Source of the DNA: Rhizobiaceae bacterium MnEN-MB40S
Lineage (GTDB): Bacteria; Pseudomonadota; Alphaproteobacteria; Rhizobiales; Rhizobiaceae
Assembly (NCBI GenBank): GCA_024343425.1
Contig: BRLC01000016.1
Location: 230,857-294,856 of the forward strand
Reading direction: 5' to 3'
Length of the DNA: 64,000 nt
Below are positions 17,467 through 25,609 of the stretch, in pieces (the stretch's first letter is position 1; every line of letters begins with the position of its first letter). Made by a program: the position numbers and the translations under genes. Under the pieces are notes generated by a model. That model did no database searches. It worked only from the letters and a program-made list of their open reading frames with translations, and was not told the DNA's origin.

Positions 17467-18969
17467 GTGTCAGCCAACAGCATTTTACTTGCCGTTTCAT
17501 TGATTGTGATCGCTGCAGTCGGCGTCTGGGGCGTCGTCGATCCGCAAGGGATCGTTTCAATGGCGACAGTTCTGGTCGATCAGTACTTCCTCAGCCGTGG
17601 CTGGTTCGTCATGCTCTCGATTTCTGGCATGCTGATCTTCTGTCTCGCGCTTGCGTTCTCGCGTTATGGCGACATTCGTCTCGGCAACGACGACGATCGC
17701 CCCGAATTCTCGACTCCTTCCTGGATTGCAATGCTCTTTGCCGCCGGAATGGGCGTTGGCTTACTGTTTTGGGCAGTGGCTGAACCGCTCACTCATTTCG
17801 TTTTCGCGAGGGATTACATGCCCGATGGACTAGCAGCCCAACGGGCCCTGATGGCAACGAATTTTCACTGGGGTATTCACGCCTGGGCGATTTACGGTTC
17901 AACCGCTCTGGCAATAGCCTATTTCAGTTTTCGCCGCGGAACACCGATGCTTGTGAGCGCTCCCATACAGTACCTGTTTCCGGGTGAACAATGGGCGAAG
18001 ATCGTCGGTTGGCTTTCAGATTTCATGGCGATTGTCGCAATCGCCATAGGCGTTGGCGGGTCCATCGCGATGGGCGCCTTCCAGATCGCGGATGGGGTGG
18101 ACGTTCTGATAGGCGGCAGTAGCGCCTCGCCTCGTTTGATCGCGGTCGTATTCCTTCTGATGGTCATCGCCTATATCCCGCCGCTTCTGGTGGACCTAGG
18201 AAAAGGCATGTCGCGGTTGTCGAACATCGCTATGGCGATCGCCATCGGTCTGATTGTCTTTGCAGTCGTATTCGGACCAACCCAGTTTCTTCTGAATTCC
18301 GTGCTCGTCGGATTTGGAGAGTATGTGGCCGGCGCCGTTCAGCAAGGGTTCAAGACACCGGTCTTCTACAACGATGCGCTTGGCCAGTGGTTCAGCGACT
18401 GGACATTGACCTACATGGTCTGGTGGATCGCCTGGGGTCCGTTCGTGGGTGTGTTCGTCGCCCGGATTTCCAGGGGGCGCACAATCCGAGAATTCGTTCT
18501 GGGCGTGCTCATCGGACCGACCCTTTTTTCGGTCGTCTGGTTCGGGGCTTTCGGCGGAATCGGTCTGTTCGAAACGCTGAGAGTCGCTGGATCATTGGCG
18601 CAGATGACGTCGACGAATGTGGAGCGTGTAACTTTCGCCCTGCTGGATTTACTGCCTCTAACGTTCCTTACGACAAGCGCGACGATTATCGCCGCCTTCC
18701 TGTTTATTGTAACGAGTGTCGTCAGCGCAGCTTTCGTCCTGGCGACGTTTTCCACCGGCGGAGACCCGGACCCCAAGCCCAAAATCCGTTTGATTTGGGG
18801 CGCTCTGCTCGGTCTGCTTGGAAGCGCCATGATCCTTTCCGGATCAATAGACGCCGTCAAGAAACTGATTGCGCTTGGCGCCTTGCCGTTTGTTTTCATA
18901 ACAGTTCTACTGATCGTATGTCTGGCGCGGGCGTTGGCAGAGGAGACGAAAAGCCATGCTGACCGGTAG
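17467..18969 (+). CDS. BCCT family betaine/carnitine/choline transporter
   Basis: This 500-residue, 12-TM secondary transporter carries the BCCT signature around TYMVWWIAWGPFVGVFVARI and RGRTIREFVLG, and the N-terminal MLFAAGMGVGLLFWAVAEP motif. It imports quaternary ammonium osmolytes such as glycine betaine, choline or carnitine with Na+ or H+. The start is a GTG at 17467, chosen because the first TM segment begins directly after it; no strong upstream alternative was seen. The cytoplasmic C-terminus is short and ends in a basic stretch. The last 14 bases overlap a small membrane ORF in another frame. Neighbours are ion-homeostasis genes, consistent with osmoadaptation. Confidence 0.9.
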   Translation: MSANSILLAVSLIVIAAVGVWGVVDPQGIVSMATVLVDQYFLSRGWFVMLSISGMLIFCLALAFSRYGDIRLGNDDDRPEFSTPSWIAMLFAAGMGVGLLFWAVAEPLTHFVFARDYMPDGLAAQRALMATNFHWGIHAWAIYGSTALAIAYFSFRRGTPMLVSAPIQYLFPGEQWAKIVGWLSDFMAIVAIAIGVGGSIAMGAFQIADGVDVLIGGSSASPRLIAVVFLLMVIAYIPPLLVDLGKGMSRLSNIAMAIAIGLIVFAVVFGPTQFLLNSVLVGFGEYVAGAVQQGFKTPVFYNDALGQWFSDWTLTYMVWWIAWGPFVGVFVARISRGRTIREFVLGVLIGPTLFSVVWFGAFGGIGLFETLRVAGSLAQMTSTNVERVTFALLDLLPLTFLTTSATIIAAFLFIVTSVVSAAFVLATFSTGGDPDPKPKIRLIWGALLGLLGSAMILSGSIDAVKKLIALGALPFVFITVLLIVCLARALAEETKSHADR

Positions 18970-19075
18970 CGCCATCGATACGATCCTCAACTTGCTGACA
19001 TTTGTGTTCATCGGCGCCTGTGTTTGGCTTATCTTGCGCCCGTTGCCAAACCGCAAGGACAGCAAGAGGGATTGA
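18956..19075 (+). CDS. 39-residue single-span membrane protein overlapping the BCCT gene
   Basis: A 40-codon frame starts at ATG 18956 inside the last 14 bases of the BCCT gene and ends at TGA 19075. It encodes MLTGSAIDTILNLLTFVFIG, a hydrophobic helix (about residues 7-28, TILNLLTFVFIGACVWLILR), then a basic tail RPLPNRKDSKRD. The shape (one TM helix, positive-inside C-terminus, overlap with a transporter stop) matches small transporter subunits such as MetS of the NSS-family MetPS system and YbgT/KdpF-type peptides. Expression is supported only by position and composition. No family is recognised. Confidence 0.5.
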   Translation: MLTGSAIDTILNLLTFVFIGACVWLILRPLPNRKDSKRD

Positions 19076-19086
19076 ACGAGCTCCGG

Positions 19087-19728
19087 TTACAGTTTGTTGA
19101 CCCTGCGTCGATAGGTGCCCACGATGTTGCCAATCATGACGGCGATGTAGAGTACGCCGACCACAGCTTCCAGTCCGGCCGTGAGCCGCGCGACAGGAGC
19201 AATCGGAAGAATGTCGCCATAACCGAGGGTCGTCAGCGTGATCAGGCTGAAATAGATCAGTGATGACCAGAGATCCGAATCAAGCGGAAACTCGAACGAG
19301 CCCGGATGCCAGCGTTCAATCTGCACAAACAGCATCGCCCACGTCATGGCCAGCAGAATGTAGCCGAAAACAGCGCCGATCAGAGCGTCCAGATCGCCCG
19401 CTTCCCGGTCGAGCAGATTGTAGAATGTAACGAGCAAGGCGCCGGCGAGCATGACAGCAGAAAACGCCGCCACGAAACCGTGCATCGCATCGGCGAGTAG
19501 CGCCGCTACAGTGGCGGCGAACCATAATGCCGCGACCACTGCCCCGATGATCCGACCGCGCGTGTGGGTGACGCTCGTAATCAAGGCCGCCACAACAACG
19601 AATTCGAACAGGGCGAGGCTGATCAACTCTGCAAGGGTTGAACCGCCGAAGAGCGGCGCCAGAAAAACCGCCAGCAGGAGAAGGATCAGCAAAAGACCCC
19701 AGCGCAGTCCCTGTACATCCGGTAGCAT
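19087..19728 (-). CDS. Potassium channel family protein (ion channel 2 type)
   Basis: This 213-residue membrane protein has about five hydrophobic segments and ends in a pore module. The pore helix SLIYFSLITLTTLGYGDILP contains the K+ selectivity filter TLGYGD (about 167-175), followed by a last TM helix GVLYIAVMIGNIVGTY. There is no cytoplasmic RCK domain. It would conduct K+ across the inner membrane. It converges with the BCCT gene and its small ORF, with 11 bases between the stops, and lies downstream of the Na+/H+ antiporter gene on the same strand (53-base gap), so the two may form one transcription unit. Confidence 0.85.
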   Translation of the reverse strand: MLPDVQGLRWGLLLILLLLAVFLAPLFGGSTLAELISLALFEFVVVAALITSVTHTRGRIIGAVVAALWFAATVAALLADAMHGFVAAFSAVMLAGALLVTFYNLLDREAGDLDALIGAVFGYILLAMTWAMLFVQIERWHPGSFEFPLDSDLWSSLIYFSLITLTTLGYGDILPIAPVARLTAGLEAVVGVLYIAVMIGNIVGTYRRRVNKL

Positions 19729-19781
19729 GATCGCGTGCTCTGCAACTTTTCGACGAAGGGTTGGACAAAGACGACCCGCGC

Positions 19782-20987
19782 CTAACGGCTTTCCTCTCCG
19801 CTACCGAATCTGAAGAGATCAGGCGCATATTTGGCGCTTATTCCGTGAACGAAAGCTGAGACGAGCACCGTGGTGAATGCAATCACAAGAATTCCTCCAA
19901 TCATCTCGATTCCCTTGAAGTCGATCGCCACGAACACCGCAAACAACGCTGTCGCAAGGCCGCGCGGACCGAACCATCCGTAAAACAATCGTTCGCTGGC
20001 GGACGTTTTCGTGCCAATCAATGAAAGCCATATCGCCAGCGGACGAACAACGACCAGAGACAGAACCACGACCAGCAATCCGACCGGCGTGAGATAGGCG
20101 AGCGCTTCTGGCACGAACAAGGCGCCGATAAAGAAAAAGCTGAACATGGCGAAAAATTGCCCGTCGCCTTCAAGGAAGTGGCGGGCATGCTGCACCGAAC
20201 TGTTTGCGGCGTTCGAATAGGCGATGCCGGCCACGAAAACTGCGACGAAGGAATTTCCCCCTGCGTGTTCAGCGGCAAAGAAGACGAATGCGACGACGAC
20301 GAGCGTCGCGACCCGGCTCAGACTGTCTTCCATCAGGTTACGCGCCAGAACGAAGTTCCGCATCCGGCCAATGGCGTAGCCTCCCAACAGACCAACGGCT
20401 GCGCCGATGCCGATCTGGGTGGCGAGAAGCGACAGCAGTCCACTGCTGTGCTCGTGCGATCCGCCGTCTCCCACCGCCATTCCCGCGAAAAACAATACAA
20501 AAGGCAAGGAGAGGCCGTCATTCAGGCCGCTCTCGGCGTTCATCGTATCACGCAGCGTCTGCGGGATGCGGGTGTTGGCCTGAATGGACTGCCCCAGGGC
20601 CGCGTCTGTCGGCGCCAGCAGGGCGGCCAGCAGGCACGCCTCCCAGAATGGCCAGTCCGGCAGCAGCGCCAGGTTGATCATTGCGCCGAACACAATCGCC
20701 AGCGGCAAACCGATGAAGAGCATGCGCCTGGTGCGCTGTCCGATCTTCATAAGGGCCTCCCGGTGGAGAGACGTGGCGTCGGCGAAGAGAAGCAGGGCAA
20801 GCGTGATCTCAGCCAGATCGTGAAAAGCCGTCGCTGTGTCCAGATTCAGAGCAGAGTCGCCTAATCCAAAGGCTATGCCAAGAGCGAGGAAGACCATAGG
20901 CATTGTGACGCCAATGGCGCTGATCTTGGCCGAGAACATGCAATAGAGAAGCATGACCAGGGCGATATAGACAAAGTAGTGTTCCAA
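19782..20987 (-). CDS. Cation:proton antiporter (CPA1, Na+/H+ exchanger family)
   Basis: This protein of about 401 residues has 12 hydrophobic segments. The CPA1 core motifs are LLAALLAPTDAALGQSI (Asp in the unwound helix region) and MNAESGLNDGLSLPF (the ND pair of electroneutral exchangers). The frame is open to 21182, but the extra 65 residues are basic, non-conserved and overlap the USP gene. A TTG at 20987 preceded by GAGAGAGGG gives the sensible N-terminus MEHYFVYIALVMLLYCM. It exchanges Na+ or K+ for protons at the inner membrane. With the adjacent K+ channel and universal stress protein it forms a pH/ion stress block. Confidence 0.85.
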   Translation of the reverse strand: MEHYFVYIALVMLLYCMFSAKISAIGVTMPMVFLALGIAFGLGDSALNLDTATAFHDLAEITLALLLFADATSLHREALMKIGQRTRRMLFIGLPLAIVFGAMINLALLPDWPFWEACLLAALLAPTDAALGQSIQANTRIPQTLRDTMNAESGLNDGLSLPFVLFFAGMAVGDGGSHEHSSGLLSLLATQIGIGAAVGLLGGYAIGRMRNFVLARNLMEDSLSRVATLVVVAFVFFAAEHAGGNSFVAVFVAGIAYSNAANSSVQHARHFLEGDGQFFAMFSFFFIGALFVPEALAYLTPVGLLVVVLSLVVVRPLAIWLSLIGTKTSASERLFYGWFGPRGLATALFAVFVAIDFKGIEMIGGILVIAFTTVLVSAFVHGISAKYAPDLFRFGSGEESR

Positions 20988-21069
20988 TGCGTGACCCTCT
21001 CTCGCCGCAGTCGTTTCAATGGGTACAGTGTCAGAGCATCGGGAAGCCGGCAAGTGACCTGCGCGCCTG

Positions 21070-21930
21070 TCAGCCGGAGCGTGACGGAACAACCAAAATA
21101 TCAAGCTCGCAGTCTCTGAGCGTTTCTTCGGCGACGCTTCCCAGCAGAAACTTCGCCGGACCTGTCCTGCCGTGTGTTCCAACTACGACGAGATCTGTGT
21201 GGTTCTCCTCTGCGGCGCGCAATATGGCGTCGGAAACAGACTGCTCCAGTCTGCGCACCAATGCGAGGCCTGGCTCGAGTCCAGTCTCGCGGACGAAGTA
21301 ATCCAGCCCTCTACGCGCTTCCTCTTCTTCTTCGTCAATGTAGGTCTCGATGTTTTCTCTGGGCTGCATTGCGCGTTTCATCAGGGACTGCGCGGGAGCA
21401 TCGAACACGTTTAGGACGACGCATTCCGTTCGATCGAGGAAACCAAGCGATTGCACAGTTTTTACGGTGGTTCCGGAATAATTGGAAAAGTCCGTCGCAA
21501 TCAACAGGCGGCCATAGTTTTTGCCGGGCGTTGAATTTGCAACGAGAACTGGACGCTGGATCTGGCGGATTGTTCGCTCGACCGTCGTGCCGATGAGTAT
21601 GTCACGGAACAACTGGCGGCGATGTGGCCCCATCACCACGAGTTCTGCATCCACCTCATCGGCTTTTTCGGCAATCAACTGACTTGGTTCGCCCGACAGA
21701 ACCTTGAAGTCGCACTCGAACCTGTCCTGATCTTTGATGCTGTCGACTATATCGCCGAGCAGCGCTGCGGCCTCCCGCTCCATAGTCTTACGCATCGACA
21801 CCGGCTGATCGTCGTTAACAACGTGAAGCAGTACGATGTTAGCGGAGTACTCCTCGGCAATAAGGCGCGCTCTACGGCAGGCGCGATCGGAGCGGGTCGA
21901 AAAATCCGTAGCAACGAGGATTGTTTTCAT
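21070..21930 (-). CDS. Tandem universal stress protein (two UspA domains)
   Basis: This 286-residue cytoplasmic protein is made of two USP domains: residues 1-135 (KTILVATDFSTRSDRA to RPVLVA) and 145-286 (GRLLIATDFSNYSGTT to DILVVPSRSG). The second domain ends in VVVGTHGRTGPAKFLLGSVAE, the G-2X-G-9X-G(S) ATP-binding pattern. The first has VVMGPHRRQLFRDILIGTTVE, which deviates from it, so probably only one site binds ATP well. It lies 82 bases upstream of the antiporter gene on the same strand and may be co-transcribed. Tandem USPs in this group are commonly induced by low oxygen or stress. Confidence 0.9.
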   Translation of the reverse strand: MKTILVATDFSTRSDRACRRARLIAEEYSANIVLLHVVNDDQPVSMRKTMEREAAALLGDIVDSIKDQDRFECDFKVLSGEPSQLIAEKADEVDAELVVMGPHRRQLFRDILIGTTVERTIRQIQRPVLVANSTPGKNYGRLLIATDFSNYSGTTVKTVQSLGFLDRTECVVLNVFDAPAQSLMKRAMQPRENIETYIDEEEEEARRGLDYFVRETGLEPGLALVRRLEQSVSDAILRAAEENHTDLVVVGTHGRTGPAKFLLGSVAEETLRDCELDILVVPSRSG

Positions 21931-22150
21931 CTTGGACTTCCGCTTGCTTCTGCCGAAATGTCGCGCCGGTTAATCGCCGCTCTTCCCTTGTTTGAGACAC
22001 GAAATACTTTCAAGCATCAAGGACCGGTCTTCCGGCAAGTGATTTACTGTAACTCACACCCTTTCTCTGTGTAGGAGCGCAATATTCTACTAGGGATGAA
22101 TGTGTCTGGGGCGCCGCCGGCCCTGTTACCAGAACACAAGGTCATTTCAG

Positions 22151-22528
22151 ATGAAAACAGTCAATCGCCTGATTATGAAGCGGCGCGCAAGGCCAATGCC
22201 GAAATGGGCTCTTTCTACCGTAGTACTGGCGACAGTGTTTGGCAATTCCGAGCGCGTCGCGGCTCAATCTGATCCGCCGGATTTGCCGTTCGCAATCTTG
22301 TGCTGGAGCGAGGAAGGGCAAAATTGGCGGTACGGCTATCTGGCGACCGTCACCCGTGACAACAGGGCCACCTATTTCTCTCCCAATGGACAGCTTTCCG
22401 TGGGTGTCGGGTCGAACGGCGTCGTTCAGGAACCATCGGATCGACCCGCCGTCAACGATTGCTTCGGACGGTCCATTGAAGATTTGCGGGCTGCGGGTCG
22501 CGTTCTTGATTTTCCTTCCGGAAGATAG
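22151..22528 (+). CDS. Small secreted protein of unknown function
   Basis: No family is recognised. The predicted 125-residue product has a basic N-terminus (MKTVNRLIMKRRARPMPK), a hydrophobic core and an AQ cleavage site (ERVAAQSD, about residue 40), giving a mature domain of roughly 85 residues. Two cysteines (in ILCWSEEG and VNDCFGR) could form a disulfide, and the fold would be beta-rich (GYLATVTRDNRATYFSPNGQLSVGV). ATG 22151 is preferred over an upstream frame start at 22100 because it puts the signal sequence first. The gene is convergent with the DctM gene (7-base gap) and divergent from the USP gene. Confidence 0.6.
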   Translation: MKTVNRLIMKRRARPMPKWALSTVVLATVFGNSERVAAQSDPPDLPFAILCWSEEGQNWRYGYLATVTRDNRATYFSPNGQLSVGVGSNGVVQEPSDRPAVNDCFGRSIEDLRAAGRVLDFPSGR

Positions 22529-22535
22529 AATCCGG

Positions 22536-23795
22536 TTATTTCAGCAAGCCGAGCGCAATCCATGGCAGTGCCAAAACAAGCAGCAGGCAAAGGATCATTA
22601 TCAGGATCCAGGGAATTGCGGCCCGGCAGACAAAGCCGAATTTCTGATTGAACGCCGCTGTTGCGACAATCAGGTTGATCCCGAACGGCGGCGTTAGTGT
22701 GCCAATTTCAAGATTGAGCGTCATCAGCACCCCGAGATGCGTGGCGCTGACGCCATATGCATCAGCGAGAGGTCGGAGCAGCGGTATGGTTACCACCATG
22801 GCCGAGGCGGCGTCCATGAAGCAACCGAGCATCATTAGCAAAAGATTTATCAGTAGCAGGAATACGAGAGCGTCAGACGCGTTCGCCAGCATGAAATCGA
22901 CGAGTTTCTGGGGTACGTGCTGTTCGGTCAGTGCAATATTGATGCTGAAAGCGATCGCCACCAGTGGCAGTATCGCTCCCAACAGCTTGCCGGAGGCAAC
23001 GGCGATCTCGCCGTATTCAGCAAAATCTATTTCCCGATATACGAACGTCTCTATACAGACAGCGTAGACGAGTGAGATCGTGGCGGCTTCCGTTGGCGTC
23101 ATATAGCCGGAATAGATTCCCCCGAGCATAATGACCGGCATGGCCAACGCGTATTTGCCCTCCCACAGCGCGTCCAAAATCGATTTCGTCGAGCTGTGGT
23201 GCGTGCGCAGACGCCGGTTGACGAACATTGCATAACTCGAAAACGCGGCAGTGAGCAGCAAGCCTGGGCCGAGCCCGGCGATGAACAGATCGGTTACAGA
23301 ACTTTGGGAAAGGACGCCGTACAGGATCATCGGAATGGACGGCGGAATAATGATGCCGAGGGACCCGCCAGCGCAAATCGCGCCGATGGCGAAGGATTTC
23401 GTGTATCCATCGCGCAGCAAGGCTGGATACATTGCCGTACCCACAGCAAGCATTGTGACGATTGAAGATCCCGACACCGCGGAGAATATGGCGCACGACA
23501 GAATAGTCGCCAGCGCCAATCCAGCCGGCAGACGTCTGGTGACAACGACCATGATATCAACCAGATAGCGAGCCATCCTGCCGCGATTCATGACGGAGGC
23601 GAGCAGCAAGAACAGCGGTATGGAAAGGATCAGTTCCTGATCCAGGGCGTTCCACATATCCTGGGCGATATTTTCGATCGAGTGCCCGCCGTAGACAACA
23701 TGGAGATAGGCCGCGACAGCCAGCAGGATCAGTACGAGATTGACCCGCAAAAGCATCAGGGCAACGATGAGGGCAAGAAGCCAGAATATCGCCAT
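22536..23795 (-). CDS. dctM: TRAP transporter large permease subunit (DctM)
   Basis: This 419-residue, 12-TM protein has typical DctM segments: SIPLFLLLASVMNRGRMARYL, FSAVSGSSIVTMLAVGTAMYP, GGSLGIIIPPSIPMILYGVL, LGCFMDAASAMVVTIPLLRPL and GTLTPPFGINLIVA. ATG 23795 is chosen because it directly follows the DctQ frame as TGATG; the frame is open further upstream but with a non-hydrophobic sequence. It forms the import channel of a DctPQM system with the two genes upstream. Expression is presumably coupled to DctQ. The ligand is probably an organic acid but is not evident. Confidence 0.92.
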   Translation of the reverse strand: MAIFWLLALIVALMLLRVNLVLILLAVAAYLHVVYGGHSIENIAQDMWNALDQELILSIPLFLLLASVMNRGRMARYLVDIMVVVTRRLPAGLALATILSCAIFSAVSGSSIVTMLAVGTAMYPALLRDGYTKSFAIGAICAGGSLGIIIPPSIPMILYGVLSQSSVTDLFIAGLGPGLLLTAAFSSYAMFVNRRLRTHHSSTKSILDALWEGKYALAMPVIMLGGIYSGYMTPTEAATISLVYAVCIETFVYREIDFAEYGEIAVASGKLLGAILPLVAIAFSINIALTEQHVPQKLVDFMLANASDALVFLLLINLLLMMLGCFMDAASAMVVTIPLLRPLADAYGVSATHLGVLMTLNLEIGTLTPPFGINLIVATAAFNQKFGFVCRAAIPWILIMILCLLLVLALPWIALGLLK

Positions 23796-24298
23796 CACGG
23801 CGCCTGAAGGCGATCTGGTGGTGCGATATCGGGCCAGATCGCATAACCGAAATACCTCACAGCGGAGAGGAGAAACGCGATCGGCAACACCGCCTGGATG
23901 GGCCAAATCAGCCAGCCAAGCGCGAGATCACGTTCTTCGATCTCAAATGAGAACGCCACGAACCGGCATGAAAAATAGCCAACAGCGAACAGGATGGCGG
24001 ACGATGTGAGAAACCCCAGTCTACGAACTGTCGGCTCCAGTGAATTCGGTATACACCAGTCAAGGAACTTCGGACGCAAATGGCTGCCGGCCGTCGTCGC
24101 AAGTCCGAAGCACGCCATGACGCAGACGATCATGGCATACACGGCAACGCTGGATGCGCCCAGAACGCCGTGTCCGACAAGCTCACGTCCAGCGACGCTC
24201 ACTATTGCAGCAATGAGGATGATCGCGAAGGCGAGTATTGTTGCAACACGCTCCACCTGATGGATAAACTCAAACGCAGAACGGCAAATGGTTTTCAT
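23795..24298 (-). CDS. dctQ: TRAP transporter small permease subunit (DctQ)
   Basis: This 167-residue protein has four TM segments (IILIAAIVSVAGRELVGHGV, AMIVCVMACFGLATTAGSHL, ILFAVGYFSCRFVAFSF and AVLPIAFLLSAVRYFGYAIW). The charged GRELVGHG and SHLRPKFLDW stretches are common in DctQ proteins. It pairs with DctM in the inner membrane. The stop overlaps the DctM start by one base (TGATG) and the gene starts 15 bases after the binding-protein gene, so the three genes form an operon in the order dctP-dctQ-dctM. Confidence 0.9.
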   Translation of the reverse strand: MKTICRSAFEFIHQVERVATILAFAIILIAAIVSVAGRELVGHGVLGASSVAVYAMIVCVMACFGLATTAGSHLRPKFLDWCIPNSLEPTVRRLGFLTSSAILFAVGYFSCRFVAFSFEIEERDLALGWLIWPIQAVLPIAFLLSAVRYFGYAIWPDIAPPDRLQAP

Positions 24299-24313
24299 CT
24301 AGGATAGCCGATA

Positions 24314-25306
24314 CTAGTTGCACTCGGCTTTGGCTTCCAGGATAGCATCCGTAAACCGGTCGATATCGCCGCGAAGGCCGTCCTTCGTCTTGTTCCAGGA
24401 TGCCCGCCCGGCCTGCACCCAGATCGCGCGTTCATCAGCTGTTTGGTTGACGATTGTTCCTCCGGCGTCAACGTGCTGCTGCAAAAGGGCAGTCTCAACA
24501 TCTTTGATTTCGGCGAGTTCCGTCTCGAAATCCCGCACGTCGAACTCTTCCTCAAGCAGAGCTTTCTGCTCGTCTGAAAGGGCTTGCCAGGCGCGGTTAC
24601 TCACCACGACCGCCAGGATATTGTAGACATGCCGGGTATCTATGAACACCGGCGCGATCCTGTTTATTCCAGCCGCCATGTAATAGACGGAGGACGTATC
24701 GACGCCGGACACCACTCCGGAGGAGATCGCCACAACAGTCTCCGCAGGATCCAGCGGAACTTCAACGGCTCCGATAGAAGCGAAGAAATTGATGATCGAC
24801 GCAACGGGCGCCACTCTGATCTTGATGCCATCTACGTCTTCGGGCAGGCGTACCTCGCGTTTCATTGCGAGGCTTTGCGTGCCGAGCGGAGATAGCGACA
24901 AGAGCGTGAACTTTCCGTCAGTCAGGTCCTGCATAGTCGGCAAAAGCTGGGGAATGACACATCCGAATTCCTCTCCGGACTCGAACAGATACGGCAATGA
25001 AAGAAGCGAATACTCTCCATTCACCGAGCCAAATGCCGGGATTGTGCCGGACCACATGTCAATTCTTCCGCGGAGAGTGTTTTTCAGCGTATCGCCCATT
25101 CCGCCGAGTTGCGAACCGGGAAACACATCGATCTGAATCTCTCCCCCGGATGCGAATTTCACGCGGTTGACGCGTTCCATCAATTGCCGGTGCCATACGG
25201 TTCCGTCCGGTATTGAAGTCGCAAGCTTCAGCTTTACGGACTCAGCGTGAACAGGTGCAGCGGAACATACGAAGAGAACAACCGAAAGAATTCTGAGTAT
25301 GATCAA
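24314..25306 (-). CDS. dctP: TRAP transporter solute-binding protein (DctP)
   Basis: This 330-residue periplasmic protein has a signal peptide (residues 1-21, MIILRILSVVLFVCSAAPVHA). DctP features follow: LKLATSIPDGTVWHRQLMERV, INVFPGSQLGGM-like QIDVFPGSQLGGM, and DGIKIRVAPVASIINFF with the arginine that usually contacts the ligand carboxylate, then SIGAVEVPLDPAETVVAISSGVVSGVDT. It is first in the DctPQM operon. The 303-bp region upstream contains an inverted repeat suited to a GntR-type regulator, but no regulator gene is adjacent. The ligand is not identifiable. Confidence 0.92.
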   Translation of the reverse strand: MIILRILSVVLFVCSAAPVHAESVKLKLATSIPDGTVWHRQLMERVNRVKFASGGEIQIDVFPGSQLGGMGDTLKNTLRGRIDMWSGTIPAFGSVNGEYSLLSLPYLFESGEEFGCVIPQLLPTMQDLTDGKFTLLSLSPLGTQSLAMKREVRLPEDVDGIKIRVAPVASIINFFASIGAVEVPLDPAETVVAISSGVVSGVDTSSVYYMAAGINRIAPVFIDTRHVYNILAVVVSNRAWQALSDEQKALLEEEFDVRDFETELAEIKDVETALLQQHVDAGGTIVNQTADERAIWVQAGRASWNKTKDGLRGDIDRFTDAILEAKAECN

Positions 25307-25609
25307 GTTTTTCTATCCCCCGACACAACCATCAGCACAGACTACATGATTGGGAAAATATCAATCCACAAATCGTATAGTACACCATATTGACAATACT
25401 TGTACTACGATCACAAGTCGCGGTTGAGTCAGGATTTCCAGGTGGTCGGCTTGAAGCCGTCCGGGCTGTGAGGGTGGTCTTGGCAGATGGTTCGTATGAT
25501 TCCGATTTGTCAGACCGTTAGAGCAACGATCGAACCAAGAAGCGTCAGAACGCCATTCGCTATGGCGAACACCCCGCATCCGGCATGTCACGACACCGCG
25601 TTGCAACGT
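25307..25609. other. 303-bp intergenic region between DctP gene and porin gene
   Basis: No credible gene was seen here. The part nearest the DctP gene is AT-rich. It includes an interrupted inverted repeat, TCGTATAGTAC (25373-25383) and GTACTACGA (25402-25410), which is the best regulatory candidate for the dctPQM operon. The part towards the porin 3' end is GC-richer and featureless. Confidence 0.5.
25373..25410. promoter_or_regulatory. Interrupted inverted repeat upstream of dctPQM (candidate operator)
   Basis: TCGTATAGTAC and GTACTACGA are inverted around an 18-bp centre, sharing the arms TCGTA and GTAC. The site lies 67-104 bp upstream of the DctP start. TRAP operons in this group are often controlled by GntR-type repressors that bind short inverted repeats, so this is a plausible operator. 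Evidence is limited to symmetry and location. Confidence 0.35.
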
